A program made the translations under genes and the position numbers. A stretch of 8,660 bases of DNA, from contig JABSQC010000019.1 in assembly GCA_013214845.1 (NCBI GenBank), positions 1-8,660 on the forward strand, in the 5' to 3' direction. Source of the DNA: Mycoplasmataceae bacterium. GTDB lineage: Bacteria > Bacillota_I > Bacilli_A > Mycoplasmatales > Hepatoplasmataceae. The notes below the pieces were generated by a model. That model saw only the letters and a program-made list of their open reading frames with translations. It searched no databases and was not told the DNA's origin. Below, piece by piece: positions 7,429 to 8,660 of this stretch; the first letter of the stretch is position 1; each line of letters begins with the position of its first letter.

Positions 7429-7456
7429 TTTTAGAATATATTTCTAAAATATTAGA
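7429..7456. repeat. Nested inverted repeats just upstream of the tdk -10 box
   Basis: TTTTAGAA (7429-7436) and TTCTAAAA (7442-7449) form an 8-bp perfect inverted repeat around TATAT. TCTAA (7443-7447) can instead pair with TTAGA (7452-7456), giving a second, mutually exclusive hairpin. In minus-strand RNA the larger hairpin is followed by A residues rather than U, so it is not a standard terminator of the upstream gene. Lying where the -35 region should be, it could be an operator. AT-rich DNA yields such repeats by chance fairly often. Confidence 0.4.
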
Positions 7457-7493
7457 TTTTTATAATTGGAGTTTTTAAGTTCAAATATACTTA

Positions 7494-8660
7494 CTATTTT
7501 CTAGGATTAGGGTTAGGTCTTGCAGAAGGATTACCAATAGCTTTTGGTGCAGTACCAATTCTTTTTGCTCCATTAGCATTAGGTCCACTACCTAATAAGT
7601 GACCATCATTACCTTCAATTTTTTTGCTTTTTAGTAATAATCTATCTACGTTTTCAGAAACATCAGATGAATTAACTATAAAGTGAAGGTATCCAGTACC
7701 AATTGAAATCATGTAGAAGTTAACAATTATAAGTATTGATGTTGCTAGAGACATTAGAGTAGCAGTTACTGCATACACTGTACTGTTAAAAGTAGTATTA
7801 AATGAATCTGTAGCAGGGAAGAATTCAGGATTATTTGCACTTATATAAAGAATAGATGGAGTAGCCATTCTTACATATAAGAACACAAGAAATGCATACA
7901 CTATAGCTGAACTTATAAATATCAATGATGAGATAGATACTACAGCCAACCTTGCATTAGCTCTAGGTGTTTCTTCTCTTAATTCTAGGTTCTGAGTAAA
8001 TCCATATATGAATGGAGTAAATATTAGACCTGATGTAAGTGAAGCAATAATCCTAAAGAAGAATAATTTTCTAGCTGACATAAATCCTTTATTAAATCTA
8101 ACACCATTAAATGTTGTATAGGCTGATAAAGAAATTCATATTCCACTTAGCAACGGTAGTCCAATATAAAAGAATTGATTAATATCATTATAGTTATTAA
8201 CATAATAAGTACCATTATTAACAGATACACCAGATGATACACTGCTAATGAACGCATCTTGGAAAAGGATAGGGAACATTATTGAAAAAGCAAATAAAGC
8301 TATTGCAATTAATCATGAAACTCCCATTACAATATTCATTAATCAGTTTGTATGAGAAGCAATATCAGCAACTTTATATTTCTCTTTTAGGTTGTCTCCT
8401 GTAAATCTATTAAAGAAGTCAAGATTAGCAGCAGATAAAACTAATGAAGCAAGCGCTTCTGTTTTTGATAATCTAGGTTGGTTAGGAGCATCTTTGCTTC
8501 CATTTACTTTTTGTATTTGATTTCCACTAGAAGGCTTTGGTCTAACAGTAGGAGCAGTGCTCATAGGTCTAGGACCTTGTCCAGGTCTTGGTGGTTGTCC
8601 AGGTCTAGTAGACTGTCCAGGTCTTTGTGGTTGTCCAGGTCTTGGTGGTTGTCCAGGTCT
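7494..8660 (-). CDS. Unrecognised multi-pass membrane protein with RPGQ repeats, 3' part
   Basis: The frame is open from the right edge of the window (5' end missing) to tandem stops TAG-TAA (7496-7491): 388 residues, with three TGA Trp codons. In order: at least five RPGQxx hexapeptides (8660-8571); a Ser/Pro/Lys-rich linker; a soluble stretch around SKTEALASLVLSAANLD; then about five hydrophobic segments, at DNA positions near 8346-8262, 8175-8110, 8060-8000, 7955-7875 and 7785-7700. A Gly/Asn/Pro-rich basic tail follows, ending SARPNPNPRK. A loop between the first two segments is Asn/Tyr/Ser-rich, as in exposed loops. I see no catalytic or transporter motif. The basic repeat end suggests a cytoplasmic N-terminus; the side of the C-terminus is unclear. 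It resembles lineage-specific Mollicutes membrane proteins (possibly the NCBI 'MSC_0882 family', from memory only). Function unknown. Confidence 0.8.
8571..8660 (-). repeat. 18-bp tandem repeat encoding RPGQxx, at least five units
   Basis: Units start AGACCTGGACA and each encode six residues: RPGQPP, RPGQPQ, RPGQST, RPGQPP and RPGQGP, followed by a partial RP. The array continues past the window edge. The unit is a multiple of three, so copy-number change keeps the frame. It is much richer in G and C than its surroundings. Confidence 0.9.

Noticed and set aside
7429..7449. Intrinsic terminator for the membrane protein gene
   Set aside because: In the transcribed direction the stem is all AT except one pair and is followed by A residues, not a U-run.
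7461..7466. Plus-strand TATAAT as a divergent promoter
   Set aside because: No plus-strand gene follows; the hexamer is expected by chance in such AT-rich DNA.

Overview
The window is a stretch of Mollicutes chromosome, read almost wholly on the minus strand. Three things point there. The sequence is AT-rich. The reading frames are broken again and again by in-frame TGA exactly where family alignments expect tryptophan (genetic code 4). All visible stops are TAA or TAG. I count about 17 Trp codons written TGA against one written TGG. Gene content and order (tdk-prfA-prmC-tsaC-rpiB-glyA-upp-atp operon) suggest the Spiroplasma/Entomoplasma/Mycoplasma mycoides lineage; that placement is inference.

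Layout in transcription order (right to left). At 8660-7494 is the 3' part of an unrecognised multi-pass membrane protein with an N-terminal RPGQ hexapeptide repeat and a Pro/Asn-rich tail. An 83-bp gap (7493-7411) carries nested inverted repeats and a TATAAT box so close to tdk that its mRNA may be leaderless. Then come tightly packed genes: tdk (thymidine kinase), prfA (release factor 1), prmC (methylase of RF1), tsaC/sua5 (tRNA t6A synthesis), rpiB (ribose-5-phosphate isomerase B), glyA (serine hydroxymethyltransferase), upp (uracil phosphoribosyltransferase) and a small four-helix membrane protein of the MG406/AtpI-like kind. Gaps there are 0-8 nt and several genes overlap. After a 90-bp gap with a marked hairpin, the F0 genes of the ATP synthase follow: atpB (a), atpE (c) and the 5' part of atpF (b), which runs off the left edge.

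Functional themes. tdk, upp, glyA and rpiB form a nucleotide-salvage and one-carbon set: RpiB supplies ribose-5-phosphate for PRPP, which Upp uses, and GlyA feeds folate one-carbon units. prfA, prmC and tsaC form a translation-fidelity set. The F0 genes make the membrane part of the ATPase that energises the membrane. The c subunit carries the full residue set associated with Na+ binding (Gln31, Glu64, Ser65, Tyr69). Most genes are ordinary core genes. The least explained items are the repeat-bearing membrane protein, the atpB leader hairpin with an SD-ATG-TAG start-stop, and the tdk promoter region. There is no gene-free stretch longer than 300 bases, and I saw no RNA gene, CRISPR array or mobile element.
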